From positions 72,141-136,140 of the forward strand of contig JBCBKP010000005.1 in the NCBI GenBank assembly GCA_038521625.1: DNA of 64,000 nt, read 5' to 3'. Source of the stretch: JBCBKP01 sp038521625. Lineage in GTDB: Bacteria; Planctomycetota; Phycisphaerae; Phycisphaerales; UBA1924. The notes under the pieces were generated by a model that had not been told where the DNA came from, searched no databases, and saw only the letters and a list, made by a program, of their open reading frames with translations. This document shows positions 19,545-28,420 of the stretch, in pieces. How positions within the stretch are numbered: the stretch's first letter is position 1; each line of letters opens with the position of its first letter. The translations under genes and the position numbers were made by a program.

Positions 19545-20270
19545 ATGAGCGACAGCGATCCGACCACGCTCCGTGCCGCCGGGCTCTCGAAGACATACGG
19601 GCGCGGGAGCGGCGCCGTCGAGGCTCTTCGCGACGTCTCGCTGACGCTGGGAGCGGGGCGTTCGCTGGTGCTGCTCGGCCGGTCGGGATCGGGCAAGTCG
19701 ACGCTGCTCAACCTGCTCGGCGCGATGGACACGCCGAGCTCCGGCGCGATCGAGGTCGAGGGGCGCGACCTGGCGGGGCTGTCGCCCGGCGAGCAGACGC
19801 TGTTCCGGCGGCGGCGGCTCGGGTTCGTCTTCCAGTCGTTCCACCTCATCCCGTCGCTGGACGTGCTGCACAACGCCGCGGTGCCGTGGATGCTCGACGG
19901 CGCGTTCGACGCGGGGGCGCGGGAGTCGCTGGCGGGGCTGCTGGGCCGGCTGGGGCTGGCTGGCAAGCTGGACCGCTACCCCGACGAGCTGAGCGGCGGG
20001 CAGCGGCAGCGGGTCGCGATCGCGCGGGCGTTGGCGCGGTCGCCGGCGCTGGTGCTGGCCGACGAGCCGACGGGCAACCTGGACAAGCGGACCGGAGAGC
20101 AGATCCTGGACGTTCTGGACGAGCTTCGGCGTGAGCGGCGGTTCGCGATGGTGCTCGCGACGCACGACGACGCCGCGGCGGCGCGGTGCGACGAGCGGCT
20201 GGTGCTCGAGGACGGGGCGGCGATCGAGAACTCGACGCTGGTGCGTGCGGCCGGGGCCGCGGTGGCATGA
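19545..20270 (+). CDS. ABC transporter ATP-binding protein (AttE/LolD-like)
   Basis: 241 residues. Walker A is LGRSGSGKSTLL (about 45-56), the Q-loop FVFQSFHLIPSLDVLHN, the signature LSGGQRQRVAIARAL, Walker B LVLADEPTGNLD and the H-loop VLATHD. These mark the MacB/LolD/AttE branch. It is first of three tightly packed genes: its TGA overlaps the ATG of the FtsX-type permease (ATGA), and the permease gene overlaps the AttH-like lipocalin gene. This order (ATPase, permease, CrtC/AttH-like protein) corresponds to attEFGH-type loci in proteobacteria. The transported substrate of those loci is not well defined. Confidence 0.92.
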   Translation: MSDSDPTTLRAAGLSKTYGRGSGAVEALRDVSLTLGAGRSLVLLGRSGSGKSTLLNLLGAMDTPSSGAIEVEGRDLAGLSPGEQTLFRRRRLGFVFQSFHLIPSLDVLHNAAVPWMLDGAFDAGARESLAGLLGRLGLAGKLDRYPDELSGGQRQRVAIARALARSPALVLADEPTGNLDKRTGEQILDVLDELRRERRFAMVLATHDDAAAARCDERLVLEDGAAIENSTLVRAAGAAVA

Positions 20271-22834
20271 GCGGCTCGGGCGGATCGGGGTCCGGTCTCT
20301 TTGGGCTGGCGCGTCGGCTGGTGCTGGGCGATGCGCGCCGTCATCCGGCGGCGATGTTGCTGACCGTGTTCGGGATCGCGCTCGGCTCGGCGGTGGTCGT
20401 CGGGATCGACGCGGCGGTCGCGGCGTGCCTGTCGGGGTTCGAGCGGGCGGTGACGGACCTGGCGGGCGAGAGCCAGCACCGGGTGGTCGCGCGTGGCGGC
20501 GGCCTGAGCGACGACGACTTCATCGGGCTGCGCCTGGCGGAGCCGGAGCTCTCGCTGACGCCGATCATCGACCGGCGAGCATTGGTGGACGGCGTGCGCG
20601 TGCGGTTCGTGGGCGTGGACATCTTCACATACCGCAGCCTTGAGTCGATCGAGAACCTGGGCGACCAGATCGAGGACGGCGCGTACGAGCGCTGGCAGAC
20701 CGAGCCGGGGACGCTGCTCGTGGTGGAGCCGCTGGCGGCGTCGCTGGGTGTGGGCGCGGGCGACGCGGTGACGGTGACCGGGTCGCTCGGCGATCGGGAG
20801 GCGGAGATCGTCGCGACGATCGGGCTGGCGCCGCCGGCGAATGCCTCGGTGACGGACCTGGTCGTGGCGGACATCGCGACGGCGCAGGAGCTGCTCGGCA
20901 TCCCCGGCACGCTCGACAGGATCGAGGCGAGGTTCGAGAGCGACGCGGAGCGCGCGGCGCTGGTGGCGGCGCTGCCGGAGACGCTCGAGTTGGCGACGAC
21001 CGAGTCGGCGGCGGCGCGACTCGAGGAGCTGATCGCGGCATACCGGATGAATCTGCTGGCGCTCTCGATGATGGCCGCGTTCGTGGCGGTGTTCATCGTC
21101 TACAACGCGTCGCTGGTCGGGGTGCAGCGGCGGCGTGACTCGATCGCGGCGCTGCGGGCGGTCGGCGCGTCGCCCGGGCAGATCGCGCGGGTGTACCTCG
21201 CCGAGGCCGCGGCGGTCGGCCTAGTGGGCGGGGCGATCGGCCTGCTCTGCGGGCGGGTGCTAGCGGAGCTGATGGTGGGCTTCATTGCTGGGACGATCAA
21301 CGATCTCTACGGCGGCGTGACGCCGACGTCGCTCGCGCTCGGCTGGCTCGCGATCGGCAAGGGCATGTCGGTGGCGGTTGGGAGCGCGTTGCTCGGGGCG
21401 GCGATCCCGATCTTGGCGGCGTCGCGTGTGCCGCCGGTGCACGCGATGAGCGGGACGATCACCGCGCACCGCTCGCGTCGCTGGGTCTCAGCGTTGGGCG
21501 TCGCGGGGGTGGCGTCGCTGGCGGTCTCGCTGGTCGTCTGGCTGCTGACGGAGCGGAGCATCCTGGCGGGGTATGCGATCGCGGCGACGGCGTGGCTCGG
21601 CTTTGCGCTGGCGACGCCGGCCTTGGTGGGTCTGGTGGCGCGGGCGGCGGGCGTGCTCGGGCGCGGTCGCCTCCCGCTGCTGCTCGCGGCGAGCGATCTG
21701 CGTCGGGCGCTGGGCATCGGCGGGATCGCGGCCTCGGCGATGATGCTGGCGATGGGGATGAACATCGCGATCGCGTCGACGGTCGGATCGTTTCGGGGCA
21801 CGGTGCTGGACTGGCTCGACAGCCGGTATCAGGCGGATCTGTACGTCGCGCCGGAGGTGGCGATCGATCACGGGATTCCGGCGGCGCTCACGGCCGGAGC
21901 GCGGTCGGCGATCGAGTCGGAGCTGGCCAGCTCGGGCGGCGACGTGCTCTACTACCGGAACACGCAGGGCGAGGTGTTCGACGCGGGTTCGACTCGGCCG
22001 GTCGTGCTGACGGTGACCGACCTAGAGGCGTCGGAATCGGGCGGGCTGATCCCGCTCGCGGCGCCGCTTGTCGGGGGGGGTCTCGAGCCCGGCGGCCAGG
22101 TGTACGTCAGCCAGCCGCTGGCGAGGAAGATCGGCGTCGCGCCGGGGGATCTCGTGCGGATGCCGTCGCCGACGGGCGTGGTCGAGGCTCGGGTGCGGGG
22201 CGTGTTCCACGACTTTGTCGCCGATCGCGGCGCCGTGCTGATGGACTTCGCGCTGTATCGGGATCGGTGGGCGGACGACCGCGTCGACGCGGCACACGTG
22301 ACGTTCGAGGCGGGCACGGACCTGGCCGCGGCGAGGGCGTCGTGGGCCGCGGGGATCGGGACCGAGCACGAGCTTGCGATCCAAGACCACGCGGAGCTGC
22401 GTTCGGAGACGCGCCGGATCTTCGACCGGACGTTCCGCATCACTGATGTTCTGCTGTGGCTCTCCGGGCTGGTGGCGATCGCGGGGCTGGCTGGCGCGCT
22501 GCTGGCGCTGGCGGTGAGCCGGCGGCAGGAGTTCGCGGTGCTCTCGGCGGTCGGCGCGGGCGCGGGGGATCTCGCGTGGCGGCTGGCGGCCGAGGCTGTG
22601 CTGCTCGGGGCCGCGGCCGTTCTGATCTCGATCGTCGCTGGCACGACGCTGGCGGAGATCCTGGCGAAGGTGATCCAGGTTCGTTCGTTCGGGTGGACGA
22701 TCAACACGAGCCCGCAGCCGCTGGCGTGGGCGGCTGCGGCGGGGTTCGCGCTCGTCGGCTCGGCGCTGGCGATCGTGATGCCGCTGCGCGTGCTGTCGCG
22801 GACGCGGCCGGCGGAGGCGTTGCGTCATGAGTAG
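20267..22834 (+). CDS. ABC transporter permease with two FtsX domains (AttF-AttG fusion type)
   Basis: 855 residues. An N-terminal helix (about 23-45) is followed by an extracytoplasmic domain and a first FtsX helix block with LALSMMAAFVAVFIVYNASL and RRRDSIAALRAVGASPGQI. Central helices follow. A second extracytoplasmic domain precedes the C-terminal FtsX block (VLLWLSGLVAIAGLAGALLA; RRQEFAVLSAVGAGAGDL; ending PLRVLSRTRPAEAL). The two FtsX signatures in one chain suit a LolC/LolE-like heterodimer fused end to end. The start is the ATG at 20267, overlapping the ATPase stop. Upstream in-frame codons are a shadow of the ATPase gene. The 3' end overlaps the next gene by 8 bases. Confidence 0.92.
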   Translation: MSGSGGSGSGLFGLARRLVLGDARRHPAAMLLTVFGIALGSAVVVGIDAAVAACLSGFERAVTDLAGESQHRVVARGGGLSDDDFIGLRLAEPELSLTPIIDRRALVDGVRVRFVGVDIFTYRSLESIENLGDQIEDGAYERWQTEPGTLLVVEPLAASLGVGAGDAVTVTGSLGDREAEIVATIGLAPPANASVTDLVVADIATAQELLGIPGTLDRIEARFESDAERAALVAALPETLELATTESAAARLEELIAAYRMNLLALSMMAAFVAVFIVYNASLVGVQRRRDSIAALRAVGASPGQIARVYLAEAAAVGLVGGAIGLLCGRVLAELMVGFIAGTINDLYGGVTPTSLALGWLAIGKGMSVAVGSALLGAAIPILAASRVPPVHAMSGTITAHRSRRWVSALGVAGVASLAVSLVVWLLTERSILAGYAIAATAWLGFALATPALVGLVARAAGVLGRGRLPLLLAASDLRRALGIGGIAASAMMLAMGMNIAIASTVGSFRGTVLDWLDSRYQADLYVAPEVAIDHGIPAALTAGARSAIESELASSGGDVLYYRNTQGEVFDAGSTRPVVLTVTDLEASESGGLIPLAAPLVGGGLEPGGQVYVSQPLARKIGVAPGDLVRMPSPTGVVEARVRGVFHDFVADRGAVLMDFALYRDRWADDRVDAAHVTFEAGTDLAAARASWAAGIGTEHELAIQDHAELRSETRRIFDRTFRITDVLLWLSGLVAIAGLAGALLALAVSRRQEFAVLSAVGAGAGDLAWRLAAEAVLLGAAAVLISIVAGTTLAEILAKVIQVRSFGWTINTSPQPLAWAAAAGFALVGSALAIVMPLRVLSRTRPAEALRHE

Positions 22835-23927
22835 ATGGGTGTGTTTTGTCTTGATCCTGGCCGTCTCGCTCGCTCGAGCGCAGAGCGGGCTGACGAACGA
22901 GGACGGGTACCTGCTCGCCGACGAGCCGCGGGCGTGGGACTTTCCGCGCGACTTCGGGCGTCACGACGGGTTCTCGATCGAGTGGTGGTACCTGACGGGC
23001 AATGTCGCGGCCGAGGACGGGCGTGAGTTCGGCTTCCAGATCACGTTCTTCCGCAGCGAGCTGACGCCTCGCGTGGGCGAGCGGCCGGACGCGTCCGGTT
23101 GGCGGACCGACGAGCTGTACTTCGCGCACGCCGCGATCAGCGACCTGGGCGGCGAGACGTTCTGGCACGACGAGCGGAGCAGCCGGGGGCACCCGCGTCT
23201 GGCAAGCGCGAGCGACGAGACGATGGACGTGCGTCTGCTGGATTGGTCGCTGCGGCTCGAGGGCGACACCCTGGTGATGCGTGCCGGCGGCGGCGATCAC
23301 GCGATCGATCTGCGGGCGCGGATGACTCGGGAGCCGATGCTGCAGGGCCCGGGCGGGCTGAACAGCAAGGGCGGCGATGTCGGGCAGGCGTCGTACTACT
23401 ACTCGCTGACGCGTTTGGAGACGTCGGGGACGCTCACGATCGGCGGCGAGGCGGTCCGCGTGCGCGGCTCGGCGTGGATGGATCAGGAGTTCTCGAGCAA
23501 CCAGCTCGCGGACAACCAGCGCGGCTGGGACTGGTTCTGCATCCAGCTCGCCGACGGGCGCGACGTGATGGCGTACCAGCTCCGGACGGACGACGGGAGC
23601 GAGGCGTACCGGTTCGCTTCGGTTCGTGACCCGGGCGGCACGGTTCGGTATCTCAGCCCCGAGCAGATCGCGTTCCGCCCGGGTTCGGCTTGGCGCAGCC
23701 CGGACACGGGCGCGGCGTATCCGCAGTCGTGGACGATCGAGATCGAGGGCTTGCCGGGGCTTAACGTGCGTTCGCGGATGGTCGGTCAGGAGCTGACGGG
23801 CGGGTCGGCGTCGGACATCGCGTACTTCGAGGGTGCGACGGAGATTCTGGACCCCGAGGGGCGGCGGATCGGGGTCGGGTACGTCGAGATGACGGGGTAC
23901 GACCGATCGATCGCGGATGAGTTCTGA
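22827..23927 (+). CDS. AttH/CrtC-like lipocalin-fold protein (carotenoid 1,2-hydratase family)
   Basis: 366 residues. A signal peptide is at about 1-19 (CFVLILAVSLARAQ). Family hallmarks are SIEWWYLTGNV (about 50-60), FGFQITFFRS, the middle segment GGLNSKGGDVGQASYYYSL, and SAWMDQEFSSNQL with WDWFCIQL. The fold is two consecutive lipocalin-like barrels. Only some members are carotenoid hydratases. With an upstream AttE-like ATPase and AttFG-like permease this one is better called AttH-like, a secreted partner of the transporter that may bind a hydrophobic ligand. The ATG at 22827 lies inside the 3' end of the permease gene, so translation is coupled. Confidence 0.88.
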   Translation: MSRWVCFVLILAVSLARAQSGLTNEDGYLLADEPRAWDFPRDFGRHDGFSIEWWYLTGNVAAEDGREFGFQITFFRSELTPRVGERPDASGWRTDELYFAHAAISDLGGETFWHDERSSRGHPRLASASDETMDVRLLDWSLRLEGDTLVMRAGGGDHAIDLRARMTREPMLQGPGGLNSKGGDVGQASYYYSLTRLETSGTLTIGGEAVRVRGSAWMDQEFSSNQLADNQRGWDWFCIQLADGRDVMAYQLRTDDGSEAYRFASVRDPGGTVRYLSPEQIAFRPGSAWRSPDTGAAYPQSWTIEIEGLPGLNVRSRMVGQELTGGSASDIAYFEGATEILDPEGRRIGVGYVEMTGYDRSIADEF

Positions 23928-23941
23928 GCGGCTGTGTTCTG

Positions 23942-23988
23942 GCTGATGGATCGGTGGTCGGTCGGGCGGGGCGCACCGATCCATCAGC
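23942..23988 (+). repeat. 15-base perfect inverted repeat (hairpin)
   Basis: The left arm gctgatggatcggtg (23942-23956) is exactly complementary to the right arm caccgatccatcagc (23974-23988), with a 17-base G-rich loop. It starts 15 bases after the AttH-like stop codon and ends 32 bases before the M61 peptidase start. No T-run follows, so it may be an atypical terminator, an RNA-processing or stability element, or an operator for the next gene. Confidence 0.8.
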
Positions 23989-24020
23989 GAGGCTCTACGC
24001 TGTGGTCTCGGGAGGTTCTG

Positions 24021-25832
24021 ATGACGAAGTTCTTGGCCGCGTGTCTGGTGCTGCTCTTGTCGGCTTCTGCGTTTGCGCAGGACGCGGCGGTGCGGTACCG
24101 GGTGATCCTCGACAAGCCGCAGACGCAGCTGGTGACGATCGAGATGGAGGCGCCGGCCGGCGACGGCGCGACGCTCGACTTCCACATGCCGGTCTGGCGT
24201 CCGGGTCGGTACGGGTTCGTGGACGCTTCGGGGACGATCCGGTCGATCACGTTCGAGGACGGGCGCGGGCGCGAGCTGGCGTGGACCAAGCCGCGGCGTT
24301 CGACGTGGCGCGTGGAGACCGGCGATGCCCGGGCGGTGCGGGTGCGGTATGAGCTGTTCGCGGATTCGCTGAACGATCGGACGCGTCATGTCGATGAGAC
24401 GCACGCGTTCCTGTCCGGCTCGGCGGTGTTCCTGTACACGGACACGCTGCGGGGCGAGTCGCTCGAGGTCGAGATCGACCGCCCGCGGGGCTGGAAGGTC
24501 GCGACGGGTCTGGAGCCGCACGGGCGGAAGCGTGACACGTGGGTGGCGCCCGACTACGACATTCTGGTCGATAGCCCGATCGAGGTCGGGTTGCACGAGG
24601 TGATCAGCTTCGTCGTGGACGGGGCGCGTCACGAGATCGTGCTGTGGGGCGACCTGCCCGATGACCTGCGCGAGGACCGGTTCAGGGCGGACTTCCGCGC
24701 GATCGTCGAGGAGCAGGCGCGGGTGTTCGGCGGGCTGCCGTACGAGCGGTACGTGTTCCTGACGCACGTCGGCGAGGGGTTCGGCGGCGGGACCGAGCAC
24801 TGGAACTCGACGATCATGCAGACGCGGCCGTCGATCTTCACCGACGACGATCGCTGGGAGTCTTTCCTCGGGCTGGTGAGCCACGAGCTGTTCCATACGT
24901 GGAACGTGAAGCGGCTGCGTCCGGCGGGGATCGCGCCGTACGACTACCAGAACGAGAACATGACCTCGCTGCTCTGGGTGGCGGAGGGGACGACGAGCTA
25001 CTACGACGATCTGACGCTGGCGCGGGCCGGCCTGGTCTCGGTCGACGACTACCTTCGATCGCTCTCGCGGAGCATCGACGGGTACCGCAGGAACCCGGGC
25101 CGATTCGTGCAGCCGCTTGCGATGTCGAGCCTGGACGCGTGGACGAAGTTCACGCGCCGCTCGAACGACACGGCGAACACGACGGTGAGCTTCTACCGCA
25201 AGGGCGCGCTCGTGAGCCTGATGATGGACGTCCGGCTGCTGGAGGCGACCGGCAACGCCGTGACGATGGACGACCTGATGCGCCGGCTGTACGAGACGAA
25301 GCCGCTGGAGCGCGGCGGGTTCAGGCCGGAGGACATGATCGACGCGGCGCGCTCGATGGCGGGGCTGGACCTGACGGGGTTCTTCCGCGACTACGTGGAC
25401 GGGGTCGAGGAGCTGGACCTGGAGTCGGCGTTCGCGCTGGTCGGGATCGAGCTGGCGCTCGACGATCCGGACGCGGAGGACGAGGCCGACCTGGGTCTGC
25501 GGCTGCGCGGCGGGACGGTGTCGAGCGTCGTGAACCCGGGGCCTTCGGCGAACGCGGGCATGCTGCCGGGCGACGAGCTCGTCGCGGTCGAGGGCGTTCG
25601 GTTCGGATCGGGCGTGCTGGACGCGTTCGAGCCGGGCGACGGGGTGACGGTCACGTTCTTCCGTCGCGGGCGTCTGCTAGAGCGCGAGATCGAGCTGCGG
25701 GGCGTGTCGCCGGCGCGGTGGCGGCTGTCGCTGGTGGACGAGCCGACCGATTCGCAGCGTGCGGCGTTCGAGGCGTGGATGCGGCTGCCCTGGCCGGGCG
25801 ACGAGCCGCGGACGGCGTCGGCGGGCGAGTGA
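24021..25832 (+). CDS. Secreted M61 family peptidase with C-terminal PDZ domain
   Basis: 603 residues. A signal peptide spans 1-19 (FLAACLVLLLSASAFAQ). The M61 N-terminal beta domain (about 22-180) has the family's HMPVWRPGRYGF. The gluzincin catalytic domain carries HELFHTWN (zinc ligands His288 and His292, catalytic Glu289) and the third ligand Glu322 in WVAEGTTSYY. A PDZ domain is at about 490-580 (GTVSSVVNPGPSANAGMLPGDEL). I chose the ATG at 24021 because GGAGG lies 5 bases upstream; the longer frame from 23934 runs over the 15-base inverted repeat. The predicted activity is removal of N-terminal Gly or Ala from peptides, in the periplasm or on the surface. It ends 7 bases from the convergent hldE stop. 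Confidence 0.93.
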   Translation: MTKFLAACLVLLLSASAFAQDAAVRYRVILDKPQTQLVTIEMEAPAGDGATLDFHMPVWRPGRYGFVDASGTIRSITFEDGRGRELAWTKPRRSTWRVETGDARAVRVRYELFADSLNDRTRHVDETHAFLSGSAVFLYTDTLRGESLEVEIDRPRGWKVATGLEPHGRKRDTWVAPDYDILVDSPIEVGLHEVISFVVDGARHEIVLWGDLPDDLREDRFRADFRAIVEEQARVFGGLPYERYVFLTHVGEGFGGGTEHWNSTIMQTRPSIFTDDDRWESFLGLVSHELFHTWNVKRLRPAGIAPYDYQNENMTSLLWVAEGTTSYYDDLTLARAGLVSVDDYLRSLSRSIDGYRRNPGRFVQPLAMSSLDAWTKFTRRSNDTANTTVSFYRKGALVSLMMDVRLLEATGNAVTMDDLMRRLYETKPLERGGFRPEDMIDAARSMAGLDLTGFFRDYVDGVEELDLESAFALVGIELALDDPDAEDEADLGLRLRGGTVSSVVNPGPSANAGMLPGDELVAVEGVRFGSGVLDAFEPGDGVTVTFFRRGRLLEREIELRGVSPARWRLSLVDEPTDSQRAAFEAWMRLPWPGDEPRTASAGE

Positions 25833-25839
25833 GGGGTTT

Positions 25840-27321
25840 CTAGGGCTGTCGCATCGCGTCGATCGTGGCGCTGGTGCTGCGCCCGGGGACGAGCTCGATG
25901 AGTTCGACGCGCCCGCCGCGGGCTTCGACGATCTCGCGTCCGACGACCTCTCTGCCTCGGTAGTCGGCGCCCTTGACGAGCACGTCGGGAGCGAGCTTCT
26001 CGATGAGCTCGAGGGGGGTGTCCTGTTCGAAGAGGGTGACGGCATCGACGGCCCGGAGGGCGGCGAGGACGGCGGCGCGGTCGTTCTGGGTGTTCACGGG
26101 GCGTCCGTCGCCTTTGAGGCGTCCGACGGAGGCGTCGGAATTGAGGCCGACGACGAGGTGATCGCCGAGGGCGGCGGCGCGCTCGAGCAGGCTGGTGTGG
26201 CCGGCGTGGAGGATGTCGAAGCAGCCGTTGGTGAAGACGATCTTCTTGCCGGCGGCTCGGAGGGCGGCGATCTCGACGAGGAGGACCTCGGTCGGGGTGA
26301 TGGGGTCGCGCTCGGCGCGTCGTCGCTGGATGAGCTCGGCGTGGATGCGTTCGAGCGGGATGGGCACGACGCCGAACTGCTCGACCTCGAGGCCGGCGGC
26401 GGCGTTGGCGAACTCGACGGCGTCTCGCCAGGCGCAGGCGTTGGCGCGGGCGGCGGCGAGCGCGGCGGTCATCATGTCGCCGGCGCCGGTGACGTCGTAG
26501 ACCTCGCGCGCGATGGTCGGGACGACGACGGGCTGTCCGGCGCGCTGGAGCAGGAGCGCGCCGTCGCGGTCGAGGGTGAGGACGACGGCGTCGAGGTCGA
26601 GCGGGCCGAGCAGCGCGTGGGCGAGCTCGGCGTTGTGCTCGGCGTCGCCGCGTTCGTGCGTGCGCAGGCCGGTGGCGCGCTCGGCCTCGGTGCGGTTGGG
26701 GGTGATGACGGTGGCGCGGCGGTAGCGTTCGTAGTCGGCGTGGCCGGCCGGATCGACGACGACGGGGATCTTGGCGGCGCGGGCGGCGTCGATGGCGCCC
26801 TGGCAGACGCGTTCGGAGCAGACGCCCTTGCCGTAGTCCTCGATGACGAGGACGTCGGCTTCGGCGATCTCGCGTTCGACGGCGTCGATCAGGAGGCGTT
26901 CGACGCTGGGGCCGACGGGCTCGCGTGATTCGATGTCGACGCGGAACATCTTCTGCGGGTGGCGGGCCTGGGCGAGGCCGACGAGGCTGCGCTTGACGGT
27001 GGTCGGGCGGGCGGCGTCGGCAACGAGGGCGTCCGCCTCGACGCCGGAGGCGGCGAGGGCTTCGCGCAGGAGCTTGGACTCGGCGTCGGCGCCGGTGACG
27101 CCGACGGCGCGGACGCGGGCGCGCATGGCGACGAGATCGAGGCAGAGGTTGGCGGCGCCGCCCGGTCGGTCTTCCTGCTTGCGGACATCGAGGATCGGGA
27201 CGGGGGCGTCGGCGGAGAGCCGCTCGGCGTCGCCGTACACGAGCTGGTCGAGCATGAAGTCGCCGAGGACCAGGGCCCGGAACGGCTTCCACGCGGCGAG
27301 TTTGCTGAGTAGTTCGTCCAC
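25840..27321 (-). CDS. hldE: Bifunctional heptose 7-phosphate kinase / heptose 1-phosphate adenylyltransferase
   Basis: 493 residues, with both halves of HldE (RfaE). The N-terminal PfkB/ribokinase domain (about 1-325) has DFMLDQLVYGDAERLSADAP, RPGGAANLCLDLVA and the anion-hole motif DVTGAGDMMTAAL. The C-terminal nucleotidyltransferase (about 355-493) has FTNGCFDILHAGHTSLL (HxGH) and VGLNSDASVGRLKG. It makes ADP-heptose precursors for LPS inner core or other heptose glycans. GTG start at 27321, 28 bases after lpxK, with no clear Shine-Dalgarno. It is the last gene of a three-gene operon with the small membrane protein and lpxK. GmhA, GmhB and HldD are not in the window. Confidence 0.95.
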   Translation of the reverse strand: MDELLSKLAAWKPFRALVLGDFMLDQLVYGDAERLSADAPVPILDVRKQEDRPGGAANLCLDLVAMRARVRAVGVTGADAESKLLREALAASGVEADALVADAARPTTVKRSLVGLAQARHPQKMFRVDIESREPVGPSVERLLIDAVEREIAEADVLVIEDYGKGVCSERVCQGAIDAARAAKIPVVVDPAGHADYERYRRATVITPNRTEAERATGLRTHERGDAEHNAELAHALLGPLDLDAVVLTLDRDGALLLQRAGQPVVVPTIAREVYDVTGAGDMMTAALAAARANACAWRDAVEFANAAAGLEVEQFGVVPIPLERIHAELIQRRRAERDPITPTEVLLVEIAALRAAGKKIVFTNGCFDILHAGHTSLLERAAALGDHLVVGLNSDASVGRLKGDGRPVNTQNDRAAVLAALRAVDAVTLFEQDTPLELIEKLAPDVLVKGADYRGREVVGREIVEARGGRVELIELVPGRSTSATIDAMRQP

Positions 27322-27349
27322 GGCGGCAGTTTAAGGGGGGCCGGCGCTC

Positions 27350-28420
27350 TCAGGCGGGGACGCGGATGGGCTCGTCGTCGGGGTCGAGGCGTGCGGCGTC
27401 CTTGACGAGCTCCGTGAGGCGGGTCTCGCCGGAGTCGAAGGCGATGCGGAGGGCGGGGCGTGCGACGGGGCAGGGCCAGCGGATGCCGGCGCGGGAGAGC
27501 TTGACCCAGTCCTTGGCGGTGGTAACGACGAAGTCGGGCCGGTAGTGGCCGGCGAGGTGCTCGATCTGGGCGATCGCGCTGGGCGGGTAGCGGTCGTGGT
27601 CGCGTCGGATCATGGCGTCGACGACGTTGGCGCGGCAGTCCTTGACGAGGCGATCGAGGAACCGCTCGGGGCGTCCGATCGCGCAGACCGCGAGCACGCG
27701 TCGTCCGGCGAGCGTGGAGACCGGGGCCTGGCTGTCCTCGCCGTTGCGGAAGAGCTCGAGATGGGCCCAGGCGTGGTGTGTGGTGGCGATCACGGCGACG
27801 CCGGTCGAGCGCTCGAGATCGCGGGCGAAGACCTCGAGACCCTGCTGGTCGCGTGCGTCGGCGTGCGTGAGGATGATGGCCGAGGCGCGGGCGGCGCTCT
27901 CGAGCGGCTCTCGCAGCCATCCGGCGGGGAGCAGGCGGTCGGTTCGCGGGTCGGTCGAGGCGTCGATGAGCACGAGGTCGAGGTGGCGCGCGAGCCGTCG
28001 GTGCTGGAAGCCGTCGTCGAGCACGACGGAGTCGATCTTGAGGCCTTCTTCGGAGCCGAAGAGCTGGATGAGGCCCTGGACGCGGTCGGGGCGTGCGACG
28101 ACGGGGACGCCGCGGAGCTCGTCGGCGTGGAGATGTTGTTCGTCGCTGAAGCCGTCGGGGCCGGGCTTGTAGCCGCGCATGGCGATGGCCGGGCGGTGCC
28201 CGGCGGCCTGGAGGGCCCGGACGATGTGCTGGGTCATGGGCGTCTTGCCGGTGCCGCCGACGGAGAGGTTGCCGATGCTGATCACGGGGCGGTCGAGCGT
28301 GACGGTGCTCTTGCCCGCGTCGAATCGCGCGTTTCGTTTGGCGAGCCCGCGCCGGTAGAAGCCCTCGGCGAGGCCGGCGAGCGGGCGCAGGAGCGCGGGG
28401 AGCGGGCCGTCAGTCGTCAC
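27350..28420 (-). CDS. lpxK: Tetraacyldisaccharide 4'-kinase
   Basis: 356 residues, usual length for LpxK, which adds the 4'-phosphate in lipid A synthesis at the inner membrane. An amphipathic N-terminal region (PLAGLAEGFYRRGLAKRNARF) precedes the P-loop GNLSVGGTGKTP. The motif MRGYKPGPDGFSDEQH matches the family's RGYG...SDE block. DDGFQHRRLARHLDLVLIDA is the conserved catalytic DDGxQH segment. The GTG start at 28420 follows GAGGAA and lies inside the 3' end of the upstream membrane protein gene (11-base overlap). With hldE downstream it is good evidence for a lipid A-type outer membrane in this organism. Confidence 0.94.
   Translation of the reverse strand: MTTDGPLPALLRPLAGLAEGFYRRGLAKRNARFDAGKSTVTLDRPVISIGNLSVGGTGKTPMTQHIVRALQAAGHRPAIAMRGYKPGPDGFSDEQHLHADELRGVPVVARPDRVQGLIQLFGSEEGLKIDSVVLDDGFQHRRLARHLDLVLIDASTDPRTDRLLPAGWLREPLESAARASAIILTHADARDQQGLEVFARDLERSTGVAVIATTHHAWAHLELFRNGEDSQAPVSTLAGRRVLAVCAIGRPERFLDRLVKDCRANVVDAMIRRDHDRYPPSAIAQIEHLAGHYRPDFVVTTAKDWVKLSRAGIRWPCPVARPALRIAFDSGETRLTELVKDAARLDPDDEPIRVPA

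Noticed and set aside
22701..24896. Minus-strand ORF of 731 codons opposite the AttH-like and M61 genes
   Set aside because: Antisense to two well-identified genes and crosses the 15-base inverted repeat.
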